A stretch of DNA of 64,000 nucleotides from NCBI RefSeq assembly GCF_003390325.1, contig NZ_QUOK01000003.1, forward strand, positions 62,001 to 126,000, written 5' to 3'. Numbering within the stretch: the first letter of the stretch is position 1; each line of letters starts with the position of its first letter. This stretch comes from Rhodohalobacter sp. SW132. GTDB taxonomy: Bacteria; Bacteroidota; Rhodothermia; Balneolales; Balneolaceae. Of this stretch, positions 1 through 8,139 are shown piece by piece. A model generated the notes under the pieces. That model saw only the letters and a list, made by a program, of their open reading frames with translations, was not told where the DNA came from and did not search any database. Both the position numbers and the translations under genes were made by a program.

Positions 1-985
1 GTCCGATCATCCCTGGAATTATGGAGCCGTCAACCTGACCACATATTCCGCGGATCAGTTTGCCGTCCAGATCTTCCGGCGGGGCGATCAGCATATCGCA
101 GGTGGATGTCCCCATCACTTTACTGAGGTAATACGGCTCAATTTCACCACCAACTGCTCCCATATGCGCGTCAAAAGCACCTACGCCTACAATTACTTCG
201 CTATGCAATCCGGTTCGTTCCGCCCATTCCGGCGAAAGAGTTCCGGCCGCATTATCTGAAGTTTCTGTCTGGTCATACAGTCTGCTCCGGAGCCCTGAAA
301 GCAGCGGATCAAGCTCTGAAAGAAAATTTTCTGAAGGCAGGCCATTAAATTCTTCGTGCCACATCGCTTTGTGGCCTGCAGCACACCGGCTTCGTTTCAT
401 CTCGGTCACGTCCTTACCGCCGGTGAGCTCAAACGTAATCCAGTCGCAATGCTCTGCCCATGAGTAGGCTTGCTCTCTCACATCTGAATCCACACGAAGG
501 ATGTGGAGCATTTTAGCCCAGAACCATTCAGATGAATAAATACCGCCCACATATTTTGTAAAATGTGGTCCATCCCAGGAATCTGCCAGACGATTGATCT
601 CTTCAGCCTCAGCTATTGCTGTGTGATCTTTCCACAGCACAAACATCGCGTTGGGATTCTCCTCAAATCCATCAGTAAGAGCAAGCGGGCGCCCTTCCCT
701 GTTTACAGCTACCGGTGTAGATCCGGTAGTATCCACCGATATTCCCTTCACATTTTTTTTCTCTTCATCAGAAAGACCGGAAACTACTCCTTTGATAACC
801 GCCTCCGCACCTTCAATGTAGTCGAGCGGGTGCTGACGAAATCGATTCTCTGCCGGATTACAATATTTACCGTCGGCCCAGCGGGTATATTCATGCACAG
901 CTTCAGCGATTTCATTGCCGTTTATATCGAGCAGAAGCGCCCGAACTGAATCCGAACCAAAATCAATTCCGATAACGAAGGCCAT
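1..985 (-). CDS. araB: Ribulokinase AraB, N-terminal 328 residues (cut by window edge)
   Basis: FGGY-family carbohydrate kinase that phosphorylates L-ribulose to L-ribulose 5-phosphate in L-arabinose catabolism. Translating the minus strand from the ATG at 985-983 gives an open frame to position 1. It opens with the nucleotide-binding motif GIDFGSDSVRALLLD (residues 5-19), has a DTTGSTP motif near residue 90, and carries blocks typical of ribulokinases: WAEHCDWITFELTGG, and KVMGTSTCDML near the cut edge. The C-terminal third lies outside the window. It is divergent from eboD, and a perfect palindrome (1068-1086) lies 83 bp upstream of its start, a good position for an operator. The FGGY family is certain; the ribulokinase subfamily is a recognition call from the sequence and is strong. 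Confidence 0.92.
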   Translation of the reverse strand, partial: MAFVIGIDFGSDSVRALLLDINGNEIAEAVHEYTRWADGKYCNPAENRFRQHPLDYIEGAEAVIKGVVSGLSDEEKKNVKGISVDTTGSTPVAVNREGRPLALTDGFEENPNAMFVLWKDHTAIAEAEEINRLADSWDGPHFTKYVGGIYSSEWFWAKMLHILRVDSDVREQAYSWAEHCDWITFELTGGKDVTEMKRSRCAAGHKAMWHEEFNGLPSENFLSELDPLLSGLRSRLYDQTETSDNAAGTLSPEWAERTGLHSEVIVGVGAFDAHMGAVGGEIEPYYLSKVMGTSTCDMLIAPPEDLDGKLIRGICGQVDGSIIPGMIG

Positions 986-1067
986 AATAAAATCCTCACT
1001 AATTTTTAACCGGCGTTAGTTTTATCCGGTGTTTCCCTGCCTATTGAATGTATAGTTATAGATGTTT

Positions 1068-1086
1068 AAGTGTTATTGTAACACTT
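1068..1086. promoter_or_regulatory. Palindromic operator AAGTGTTA-N3-TAACACTT, copy 1
   Basis: A perfect inverted repeat with 8-bp arms and spacer TTG lies between the divergent araB and eboD genes. The identical arms and spacing recur at 14310-14328 between the ThuA-dehydrogenase gene and eboA. The size and symmetry suit a dimeric sugar-responsive repressor. The neighbouring araB suggests an arabinose regulator, but no regulator gene lies in the window. The rest of 986-1352 shows no gene. Confidence 0.75.
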
Positions 1087-1352
1087 TTCATGTAATGCTA
1101 CAAATAAAATAGAAGCAATTCGCATGTATGCAAATAGAAATCTTATAGCTTTTCAAAACAGGTTGCACAGGATCCTTTCAAACGCTGAAGCTGTTCGGAA
1201 TGTTAAATTTATGAATCCGGTATAAATGTAAAAAGTGTTCCGTTTTCTTCATTTTTTGATCGCATTCATTGTATACTATCACGATATTGACAAGCTGAGA
1301 TTCAAATTTATCTCACGTCAACTATTTACCTCTAAAATTGCAGTTGCAGTTC

Positions 1353-2528
1353 ATGAATACCATCTCACAGAATTTTAGCGTCTCCTTTTCGTACAATGTT
1401 GAGTTCACGGAAGGGCTTTTTGAACCGGATAATATTCTCTTCAAAAATACACTAACCAAAAATCTGGGTGGTCCCCGGCCAAAAGTACTGTTTGTTCTGG
1501 ATGAGGGCATGGCGGCCAAACACCCCCATTTGAAGAAAAATATCCAGGCATATGCCAATCACTTCAGAGATGAATTCACTCTGGTTGATGATTTCGTCAC
1601 CATTCCGGGAGGTGAGGCCTCGAAGAATAATCCGGCTCATGTTCAAACCATTCTTGATGCAATTGAAAACGCTGATATCGACCGACACAGCTTTGTGACG
1701 GTAATTGGAGGCGGTGCCGTGATCGATACCACAGGTTATGCTGCAGCCATCGCACACCGGGGCATTCGCCTTGTTCGAATCCCAACCACGGTACTGGCTC
1801 AAAATGATGCCGCTGTGGGAGTTAAAAATGGGGTGAATGCCTATGGAAAGAAAAATTTCCTCGGCACGTTTGTCCCCCCTCATGCCGTCTTAAATGATTT
1901 CAATTTCCTGAAGACACTTGATAACCGCGACTGGCGGTCCGGTATTTCAGAAGCGATTAAAGTGGCGCTGATCAAAGATGAAAACTTCTTTGAGTTTCTT
2001 GAAGAAAACGCCAAGGCGCTCAACAATCGCGATATTGAATCGATGAAAAAGCTGATCCACCGTTGTGCAGAACTGCACCTGGAACATATCAGCACAGCGG
2101 GTGATCCATTTGAAATGGGCTCATCCCGCCCGCTCGATTTTGGCCACTGGGCCGCGCATAAACTGGAGCAGCTTACAAATTATGAACTACGCCACGGGGA
2201 AGCGGTTGCGATCGGAATATCCCTCGATACAGCCTACTCCCATCTTAAAGGTATGATCTCTGAACAGAGTATGAACCGGGTTCTGAATGTGTTTAAAGAT
2301 TGTGGTTTCTCTCTCTATGTGCCTGAACTGGAACACGAATTTGAGAATCCGGATAAAGCTGAGTCGGTTCTGCACGGTTTGCAGGAGTTTCGTGAACATC
2401 TTGGCGGGGAGCTTACTATTATGCTCCTCGAAAAAATCGGAAAAGGCACCGAAGTTCATGAGGTGGATACAGATCTCTACAAAAAAGCGATCCAGATTCT
2501 TGAAACGAATGAAAAAGAACTCGCCTGA
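1353..2528 (+). CDS. eboD: EboD, 3-dehydroquinate synthase-like sugar phosphate cyclase
   Basis: A 391-residue member of the dehydroquinate synthase / 2-epi-5-epi-valiolone synthase superfamily, which uses NAD and a divalent metal to cyclise sugar phosphates. The NAD-binding VIGGGAVIDTTGY lies near residue 117. The three metal-ligand regions are kept: SGISEAIKVALIKD near 196, DFGHWAAHKLE near 262, and LRHGEAVAIG near 278. The frame is open upstream to a TTG at 1338, but the ATG at 1353 gives the better N-terminus. There is no strong Shine-Dalgarno site. It is the first gene of eboD-eboE-eboF with only 8 bp to eboE. The EboD rather than aroB assignment rests on its neighbours and on sequence unlike housekeeping AroB. 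Its substrate is not known; sedoheptulose 7-phosphate is used by the valiolone branch of the superfamily. Confidence 0.9.
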   Translation: MNTISQNFSVSFSYNVEFTEGLFEPDNILFKNTLTKNLGGPRPKVLFVLDEGMAAKHPHLKKNIQAYANHFRDEFTLVDDFVTIPGGEASKNNPAHVQTILDAIENADIDRHSFVTVIGGGAVIDTTGYAAAIAHRGIRLVRIPTTVLAQNDAAVGVKNGVNAYGKKNFLGTFVPPHAVLNDFNFLKTLDNRDWRSGISEAIKVALIKDENFFEFLEENAKALNNRDIESMKKLIHRCAELHLEHISTAGDPFEMGSSRPLDFGHWAAHKLEQLTNYELRHGEAVAIGISLDTAYSHLKGMISEQSMNRVLNVFKDCGFSLYVPELEHEFENPDKAESVLHGLQEFREHLGGELTIMLLEKIGKGTEVHEVDTDLYKKAIQILETNEKELA

Positions 2529-2536
2529 TCCAACTT

Positions 2537-3754
2537 ATGAAACTCTCAAGCACTTCCGGCGCACATCTCACTTATTGCTCCAACATCCATCCCGGCGAAA
2601 CCTGGGATGCGCACTTCAACGAACTAAAAACCTATCTGCCTGAACTGAAACAGCGCCTCTCCCCTGACGCGCCTTTTGGAGTTGGACTTCGCCTCTCCGC
2701 CAAAGCAGCCGGGGAACTCAAAGATGAAAACACCCGAAATCGGTTTAAACAGTGGCTGGATGATGAAGGACTCTACCTGTTTACCATCAATGGGTTTCCA
2801 TACGGCAGTTTCCATGGTGAGAGAGTGAAGGATAACGTTTACAAACCGGACTGGAATCACCCCGAACGACTCGATTACACCCGGGATCTGATTTATATAC
2901 TTGCCGATTTGCTGCCCGATGGAATCGAAGGCGGAATTTCCACTTCCCCCATCTCCTACAAATACTGGAATCACGGCAACCGATCCGATGAACTTTTTAA
3001 GAATGCAACACAACGTCTTGCCGAAGCGGCTCACACCATGGCACAGGTTGAAGAAAACCGCGGAAAATTGATACATCTGGATATTGAACCGGAACCCGAC
3101 TGCACTCTTGAGAACGGCTCGGAGACCATCGATTTCTTCACAAACTGGCTCTTTCCTGTAGGCAGCGATTATCTTGCACAGCAATATAAATACGGCAGAG
3201 AAGAGGCCGAGCTGCTCATCAGGCGCCACATACGGGTCTGCTATGACACCTGTCATTTCGCCCTGGCATACGAAGATCCGAATCAGGCTGTTCAGGAATT
3301 GCACAACGCCGGAATTTTGATCGGAAAAACGCAGATCAGTGCCGCATTAAAAGTTTCTTTGGGAGACCCCGATCAGCGGAAAAAGATGGCTGAACGGCTC
3401 GAGCGGTTTGATGAACCCGTTTACCTTCACCAGGTCATCGCCCGAAAAGAAGATTCCACTTTTAAACAGTTCCGGGATCTGCCCGATGCGCTTAATTCCA
3501 TTCATGATGAAACTGTAAAAGAATGGCGAGTCCATTTTCACGTTCCGGTTTTTATTGACCGGTTTGATGAAATGAGCTCCACGCAGGATCACATCAAAAA
3601 AAGCCTGAAACCACTGCTTGATAAAGCAGTGTGTAAACATTTCGAAATTGAAACCTACACCTGGGATGTGCTGCCGGATCATCTGAAATCAGACCTCGCC
3701 GATTCAATCGAACGGGAGTATCGGTGGACTCTTGAGCAATTTGAGACTCTTTAA
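2537..3754 (+). CDS. eboE: EboE, TIM-barrel metabolite traffic protein
   Basis: A 405-residue protein of the EboE family, a xylose-isomerase-like TIM barrel with no proven reaction. The family's N-terminal signature is present, HLTYCSNIHPGETW near residues 10-23. Acidic and histidine-rich strand ends typical of metal-using TIM barrels follow: HLDIEPEPDC near 175 and CYDTCHFALAYEDP near 235. No signal peptide is seen, so it should be cytoplasmic. It starts 8 bp after eboD and eboF follows after 51 bp, consistent with one transcript. In Nostoc punctiforme the ebo genes are needed for a scytonemin precursor to reach the periplasm; whether the role is the same here is unknown. Confidence 0.9.
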   Translation: MKLSSTSGAHLTYCSNIHPGETWDAHFNELKTYLPELKQRLSPDAPFGVGLRLSAKAAGELKDENTRNRFKQWLDDEGLYLFTINGFPYGSFHGERVKDNVYKPDWNHPERLDYTRDLIYILADLLPDGIEGGISTSPISYKYWNHGNRSDELFKNATQRLAEAAHTMAQVEENRGKLIHLDIEPEPDCTLENGSETIDFFTNWLFPVGSDYLAQQYKYGREEAELLIRRHIRVCYDTCHFALAYEDPNQAVQELHNAGILIGKTQISAALKVSLGDPDQRKKMAERLERFDEPVYLHQVIARKEDSTFKQFRDLPDALNSIHDETVKEWRVHFHVPVFIDRFDEMSSTQDHIKKSLKPLLDKAVCKHFEIETYTWDVLPDHLKSDLADSIEREYRWTLEQFETL

Positions 3755-3805
3755 TCAAATCCCGCTCAACATCACAAATCTTTTTGAATTTTATATACAA
3801 CTGTT

Positions 3806-5182
3806 ATGAATAAGACAGCCGTCATTAATGTTGTGGGCCTCACTCCTGATCTCATCGGGGAACACACGCCGCGAATTTCTGAGTGGATTGAGAAAGGTAA
3901 AATGGCCCCGGTTGAATCGATGCTTCCTGCAGTCACCTGCTCCGTTCAGGCGACCTATCTGACCGGAGAGATGCCCGACAAGCACGGAATTGTTGCGAAC
4001 GGCTGGTATTTTCGTGAGATGGATATCATCAAATTCTGGCGGCAATCCAATAAACTTGTGCAATCGCAAAAAATCTGGGAAAAGCTGAAGGCGGAGAATC
4101 CCGATTTTACCTGCGCAAACCTTTTCTGGTGGTACAATATGAACTCCTCTGTGGATTACCTGATCACTCCGCGACCCATTTACAGGGCTGACGGCGTGAA
4201 GGTGCCGGACATCTATACCAAACCGATCAAAATGAGAGATGAGCTTCAAAACAAGCTCGGCCAGTTTCCGCTGTTCAATTTCTGGGGGCCAAATACGACG
4301 ATCTTCTCCAGTAAATGGATTGCCGATTCCGCCATTGAAATCGCCAAGGCTCACGATCCGACCCTCACACTAATTTACCTCCCCCACCTCGATTACAATC
4401 TTCAGCGAATCGGCCCCGATGATCCGGATATCAGCAAAGACCTCAACGAAATTGATTCCGTCTGCGGGGACCTGTTTGATTTTTACGAAGAGCAGGGAAT
4501 CCGCGTGATTCTGCTCTCTGAATATGGAATTGAACCTGTTAAGCGTCCGGTTTCCATCAACCGGGAGCTGAGAAAGCATGGCCATATCACCGTTCGTGAA
4601 GAGATGGGCGGGGAAATTTTGATACCCGATACCAGCTCAGCCTTTGCAGTGGCCGATCACCAGGTTGCCCACATCTACGTAAATGATCCCGACAATATCG
4701 AAAAGGTGAAGAAAATTGTTGAAGATATACCGGGAGTCGAAACGGTTCTGGATGAAGTGGGAAAAAAGGAACATCACCTGGATCACCCAAGATCTGGTGA
4801 GCTTGTAGCTATCGCCGAGACGGATTCCTGGTTTACATACTACTACTGGCTGGATGATGAGAAAGCACCCGATTTTGCTCCAACAGTGGATATACACACT
4901 AAACCGGGATATGATCCCGCTGAACTCCTGATCAATCCGGAAATCACGTTTCCAAAATTGAAAGCGGGATTTCGACTGCTCCAGAAAAAACTGGGATTTC
5001 GCTACAAAATGGACCTGATTCCAATTGAAGGTTCTGGAGTGAAAGGATCACATGGCCGAATTCCGGCAACACCCGCTGCGGGACCAATGGTGGCTACCCA
5101 ACAGACCGATCTGTTAAAAAGCGATTCGCTAAAACCAACGGATGTGTTCAACCTGATTTATAGTCATGTGACCGAATCGTGA
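3806..5182 (+). CDS. eboF: EboF, alkaline phosphatase / nucleotide pyrophosphatase family protein
   Basis: A 458-residue protein of the type I phosphodiesterase/nucleotide pyrophosphatase branch of the alkaline phosphatase superfamily. The N-terminus has the usual beta strand and the nucleophile region, MLPAVTCSVQATYLTGEMPDKHG near residues 34-56, where a Thr serves as nucleophile in this family. Later metal-ligand stretches include LPHLDYNLQRIGPDD near 193, LLSEYGIE near 232, and GSHGRIPA near 412. No signal peptide is visible. It is the last gene of the eboDEF half; eboA lies about 9.4 kb further on. In ebo clusters this enzyme is presumed to hydrolyse a phosphoester of the still unidentified metabolite. 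Confidence 0.88.
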   Translation: MNKTAVINVVGLTPDLIGEHTPRISEWIEKGKMAPVESMLPAVTCSVQATYLTGEMPDKHGIVANGWYFREMDIIKFWRQSNKLVQSQKIWEKLKAENPDFTCANLFWWYNMNSSVDYLITPRPIYRADGVKVPDIYTKPIKMRDELQNKLGQFPLFNFWGPNTTIFSSKWIADSAIEIAKAHDPTLTLIYLPHLDYNLQRIGPDDPDISKDLNEIDSVCGDLFDFYEEQGIRVILLSEYGIEPVKRPVSINRELRKHGHITVREEMGGEILIPDTSSAFAVADHQVAHIYVNDPDNIEKVKKIVEDIPGVETVLDEVGKKEHHLDHPRSGELVAIAETDSWFTYYYWLDDEKAPDFAPTVDIHTKPGYDPAELLINPEITFPKLKAGFRLLQKKLGFRYKMDLIPIEGSGVKGSHGRIPATPAAGPMVATQQTDLLKSDSLKPTDVFNLIYSHVTES

Positions 5183-5244
5183 TTGGGAACAATTCATGAG
5201 TAAATTGAGAATGGATGAAATGTATTTCTGCCAATAAATTTTAC

Positions 5245-5350
5245 ACGCAGAGTTTCGCTGATTCATCCGCTGATTTTCGCAGATGATTTTTATTCTGTTC
5301 AGTATTTATCAGCGCTACTCCGCGATATACACAGCGAAAATCTGCGAAAA
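5245..5350. repeat. Dispersed intergenic repeat, family R1 copy 1
   Basis: About 106 bp containing ACGCAGAGTTTCGCTGAT, GCTGATTTTCGCAGA, then ATCAGCGCTACTCCGCGAT and AGCGAAAATCTGCGAAAA, so the two ends are partly complementary and could fold. A full-length copy lies inverted at 56963-57070. It sits in the 477-bp gap after eboF, which otherwise holds only the promoter region of the toxin-antitoxin pair. Confidence 0.75.
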
Positions 5351-5466
5351 AACAGAACCAGGATTGATTATGTGAATGTCTATACACCTGTCCTTTTTCC
5401 CGGTTTTAATCACTCCATTCGATTGAATTGGTAAACTTTCAGGGTTTAAGAAAGCCATAATTTAAA

Positions 5467-5504
5467 CTTATGGTTTTTTATATGGCGAACTGCCTTTCCA
5501 TAAG
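5467..5504. promoter_or_regulatory. Possible operator upstream of the toxin-antitoxin pair
   Basis: Inverted repeat CTTATGG ... CCATAAG with a 24-bp spacer, overlapped by a direct repeat of GGCGAAC. It lies about 155 bp upstream of the antitoxin start. Antitoxins commonly repress their own promoter, but this site is only a candidate. Confidence 0.25.
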
Positions 5505-5659
5505 GCGAACATTTCTAATCTTTATTTTCTATTTTTTGTGTAAACCGGACGAACTCTTTTCGTTAATAGCTATCGGTCTCAGGCTTCAGACAAAACTTAA
5601 GTGTCTATTTTTGAGTTTATTTATTACTATTATAAGTGATTCACCAACAACATAAGCTT

Positions 5660-5869
5660 ATGAAAGAGATCATTCTTAAAGTACCCGATCAGAAAGTAGA
5701 TTTTGTCCTGGAGCTCATTGAACAATTAGGGCTGGAAGTTTCCTCTGAAATAATGGAAATCCCTGAAGAGCATAAAGCTATTGTCAGAGAGCGCATGCAA
5801 AAATCTAAAGAAAACCCCGAACGTCTGCTTGAATGGGATCAGGTGAAGGATAGTTTCAGACTTGATTAA
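5660..5869 (+). CDS. Antitoxin of a ParE/RelE-type module
   Basis: A 69-residue acidic, mostly helical protein (starts MKEIILKVPDQKVDFVLELI) directly upstream of a ParE-like toxin. Its TAA stop overlaps the toxin ATG by one base (TAATG), which suggests translational coupling. The frame is open further upstream, but the ATG at 5660 matches the usual start of this small antitoxin type. The C-terminal half (MQKSKENPERLLEWDQV) looks like the toxin-wrapping segment of such antitoxins. No clear DNA-binding fold can be assigned by eye. Identification depends mainly on the partner gene. Confidence 0.75.
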   Translation: MKEIILKVPDQKVDFVLELIEQLGLEVSSEIMEIPEEHKAIVRERMQKSKENPERLLEWDQVKDSFRLD

Positions 5870-6168
5870 TGGCATTTTCGATTAAAATCGAACCGGAGGC
5901 CAGGCGTGATATACAAGAAGGGATAGATTGGTATAATGAACAGCAAGCTGGATTAGGCCGGGAATTTCATTCGGCTGTAAAATTCCATTTCAAAAAGTTA
6001 CAGGCAAATCCATTTTACCAGGTGCGGTACGAAAAAGTTCATTGCCTGCCGTTGAAGAACTTTCCATATATGATTCATTTCACTATCAATGAAATAGAAC
6101 GGCATGTTATAATTCATGGAGTTTTCAATACCTTCAGAGACCCCGGCATATGGAGGGAGAGAATTTAA
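5869..6168 (+). CDS. ParE/RelE superfamily toxin
   Basis: A 99-residue protein with the compact alpha-beta fold pattern of the ParE/RelE toxins: an N-terminal SIKIEPEARRDIQEGIDWYNEQQ helix region, a central LGREFHSAVKFHFKKL helix, and C-terminal strands with YMIHFTINE and VIIHGVFNTFRDP. ParE members poison gyrase and RelE members cut mRNA on ribosomes; the sequence resembles ParE more, but the target cannot be decided by reading. It is coupled to the antitoxin by the one-base overlap. The pair sits just downstream of the truncated GH31 gene on the other strand, within the ebo-splitting island. Confidence 0.82.
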   Translation: MAFSIKIEPEARRDIQEGIDWYNEQQAGLGREFHSAVKFHFKKLQANPFYQVRYEKVHCLPLKNFPYMIHFTINEIERHVIIHGVFNTFRDPGIWRERI

Positions 6169-6347
6169 TAGATATAATATGTTACGCTCTGAAGAATCTT
6201 TCACCACTCTCGCTAAATTTTCCTATTGTTCGAATACGTAGCCTTTTTATTTAAATCGTTGTTTGGGTTCAAATACAAGATAATAAACATGCCTGTCAAC
6301 GAAGCCTTCAGCATCGTATATCCATAATGAAGACTGAGTAAATAAGA

Positions 6348-7130
6348 TCATTTACCGGACAAATTCTGAATAAACTCCGCAGCTGATTCAACCCGATTCA
6401 GCAGTTGATCTTCTGCAAATTGGTGGTACTCATCTTGTAACTGGTCGACATCATCCCAGATCGTCAGAAAGAGCTGTACCGGTGATACAAGATCATTGGG
6501 ATCGGGAGTCAAGACTCCATTTTCACCGTCGAAAGTAAGTCGGGTGCCGTTTTCGGGATGATGATAAAACAGCGCCCATCCTGCAGCCGGATCAATCAGC
6601 ATAGACAGGTCATCCCGTTGTATCTCTTCTGATAAATCACTTTCGGATTTCCCATTGGAAATTTCAATCCAGTCGCCGTTGTTTGTCGGGCCGAGGAGCG
6701 CATCACCCCGCATAAACTCAAGACGCCCGTCGCTGCTTTCGGGCCATGTGAGCTGCTGAATAATGTTGTTCTCTTCATCACGCAGAATGATTCGGAGGGG
6801 TGTTCGCAGAATTTCCAGGATATGGTCCCCGACTGACCCACGAACCGGATCCATAATCGTGCGGCTATTCCACAGTGAACGGCTGTCGTATTCTTTCAAA
6901 AATGGAGATGCGGGCAGATCTTCAGGTGTGCTGTGAATGGTTTCAAGCGGATAGAGCGTGATTTCAAACGTTCGGTCTGTAATGCTGGCTACGGATAGAA
7001 TCGCATGATTCCCTGCATACCGGATGACAGGATCGGTGATTTCACTGCCGATTGATTCAACAAGGCTATCAGCTAAAACAGGCAAAGACAGTAAAACTAA
7101 ACAGGTAAGGATCGAAAAATATTTAATCAA
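6348..7130 (-). CDS. Orphan GH31-type N-terminal (mutarotase-like) domain, secreted
   Basis: 260 residues with a cleavable signal peptide (MIKYFSILTCLVLLSLPVLA). The rest resembles the N-terminal beta-sandwich that precedes the catalytic barrel in family 31 alpha-glucosidases: RTPLRIILRDEENNIIQQL, then FMRGDALLGP, then AAGWALFYHHPENGTRLTF, and finally DDVDQLQDEYHQFAED, the point where the barrel would begin. The barrel and its catalytic Asp residues are missing, and no continuation is found downstream. It may be a broken gene or a stand-alone carbohydrate-binding module. The reading frame itself is intact. The GH31 assignment is by motif pattern and moderately secure. Confidence 0.6.
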   Translation of the reverse strand: MIKYFSILTCLVLLSLPVLADSLVESIGSEITDPVIRYAGNHAILSVASITDRTFEITLYPLETIHSTPEDLPASPFLKEYDSRSLWNSRTIMDPVRGSVGDHILEILRTPLRIILRDEENNIIQQLTWPESSDGRLEFMRGDALLGPTNNGDWIEISNGKSESDLSEEIQRDDLSMLIDPAAGWALFYHHPENGTRLTFDGENGVLTPDPNDLVSPVQLFLTIWDDVDQLQDEYHQFAEDQLLNRVESAAEFIQNLSGK

Positions 7131-7311
7131 TGGATTGTATTTTTTTTGCAGATAGATGACGGTGAAGTTAACCGCTTTTTAATCAAGATATTGCCATCCT
7201 GAAAGCAGATTGGAATTGGGCCGGAAACATCTCTAAATTTACGAAATTGATAATGATTCCTGAATTTGATTATTCGTGAATTGTCATAGATTATCAGTCC
7301 TGCAAGATTCA

Positions 7312-7388
7312 TCGGATGAGTCAACTATGAATCATAAATTGAATTTTAACACCTCGATTTTTCGAAAAACCTACCCGATGAGGTTGAC
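7312..7388. repeat. Dispersed intergenic repeat, family R2 copy 1
   Basis: Contains CGGATGAGTCA, then after a variable stretch CTCGATTTTTCGAAAAAC and ACCCGATGA. A second copy in the same order lies at 30459-30530. The outer arms (CATCGGATGAG / CTCATCGG) are roughly inverted. It lies just upstream of the HAD phosphatase gene. Confidence 0.7.
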
Positions 7389-7422
7389 AAAAAAAATCAT
7401 CTAACCACCTATAAATATTTAC

Positions 7423-8079
7423 ATGAAACACTTAATGGGTACCGTATTCGACATGGACGGCGTTATTGTACACAGCAACCCGGTTCATAAAGAGACGATC
7501 AAAGAATTTTGCATCAAACATAAACAAGACGTATCAGACACATTTCTGGAAGAAAGAGTATGGGGCCGAACAAACAAAGAGTGGATTCCAGAGGTTTTTG
7601 GTGATATCTCCGCTGAAGAGTGCGAAGTACTCGCGGATGAAAAAGAGCAGATGTTTCGAGATCGGTTTGATCCAAAATCTGCCGTGATTCCCGGAATAGT
7701 ATTTTTCCTTGAGAAACTCAGGAAGCAATCCATTCCGGCCGTGGTAGCAACATCAGCACCCGGTGAAAATGCAGATTTTATTCTGTCACAGCTAAACATA
7801 CGAGATTTTTTCAGCGATGTGCTCGACTCATCAGACGTTGATAAAGGTAAACCGGAACCACAGGTTTACCTGAAAGCTGCCGAGCGGATCGGCCTGCCCC
7901 CTTCGCAGTGTATTGTATTTGAAGACTCCCTCGCCGGTGTGGAAGCCGGAATACGGGCCGGTTCAAAAGTTGTGGGAATCTCCTCCACACATACGCCAGA
8001 GGAGTTATCCGACTGTGCGATGGTGATCAGCGATTTCAATAACCTTAAAGTTGATGACCTGAAAAGACTAATTGAATAG
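7423..8079 (+). CDS. HAD-superfamily phosphatase, beta-phosphoglucomutase-like
   Basis: 218 residues with all HAD motifs: motif I VFDMDGVIVHSN with the Asp nucleophile at residue 10 and general acid at 12, motif II VVATSAP near 107, motif III lysine in GKPEPQVYLKA near 143, and motif IV FEDSLAGVEAG near 166. The cap is the small helical type I cap. Relatives dephosphorylate sugar phosphates or interconvert hexose phosphates, but the substrate cannot be read from sequence. It lies in the sugar-related island between the ebo halves, alone on its strand, and ends at a bidirectional terminator shared with the convergent oxidoreductase gene. Confidence 0.88.
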   Translation: MKHLMGTVFDMDGVIVHSNPVHKETIKEFCIKHKQDVSDTFLEERVWGRTNKEWIPEVFGDISAEECEVLADEKEQMFRDRFDPKSAVIPGIVFFLEKLRKQSIPAVVATSAPGENADFILSQLNIRDFFSDVLDSSDVDKGKPEPQVYLKAAERIGLPPSQCIVFEDSLAGVEAGIRAGSKVVGISSTHTPEELSDCAMVISDFNNLKVDDLKRLIE

Positions 8080-8090
8080 TATGAAGGAAT

Positions 8091-8133
8091 AAAAAATCAG
8101 GCGGCAATTTTAACTGCCGCCTGGTGTTTTTCA
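8091..8133. terminator. Bidirectional terminator between HAD phosphatase and oxidoreductase genes
   Basis: Stem CAGGCGGCA (8098-8106) pairs with TGCCGCCTG (8115-8123) around an 8-base loop. An A-run lies on the left and a T-run on the right, so it can stop transcription from both convergent genes. Confidence 0.9.
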
Positions 8134-8139
8134 TATAGA

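Noticed and set aside
563-949. Plus-strand open frame of 128 codons
   Set aside because: It lies antisense to the well-supported araB frame and has no recognisable protein features.
1771-1795. tRNA T-loop-like GTTCGAATCCC
   Set aside because: It is inside eboD and no acceptor or anticodon stems can be built around it.
5470-5655. 61-codon open frame before the antitoxin
   Set aside because: Hydrophobic composition from AT-rich promoter DNA, no start signal, and it overlaps the likely operator.
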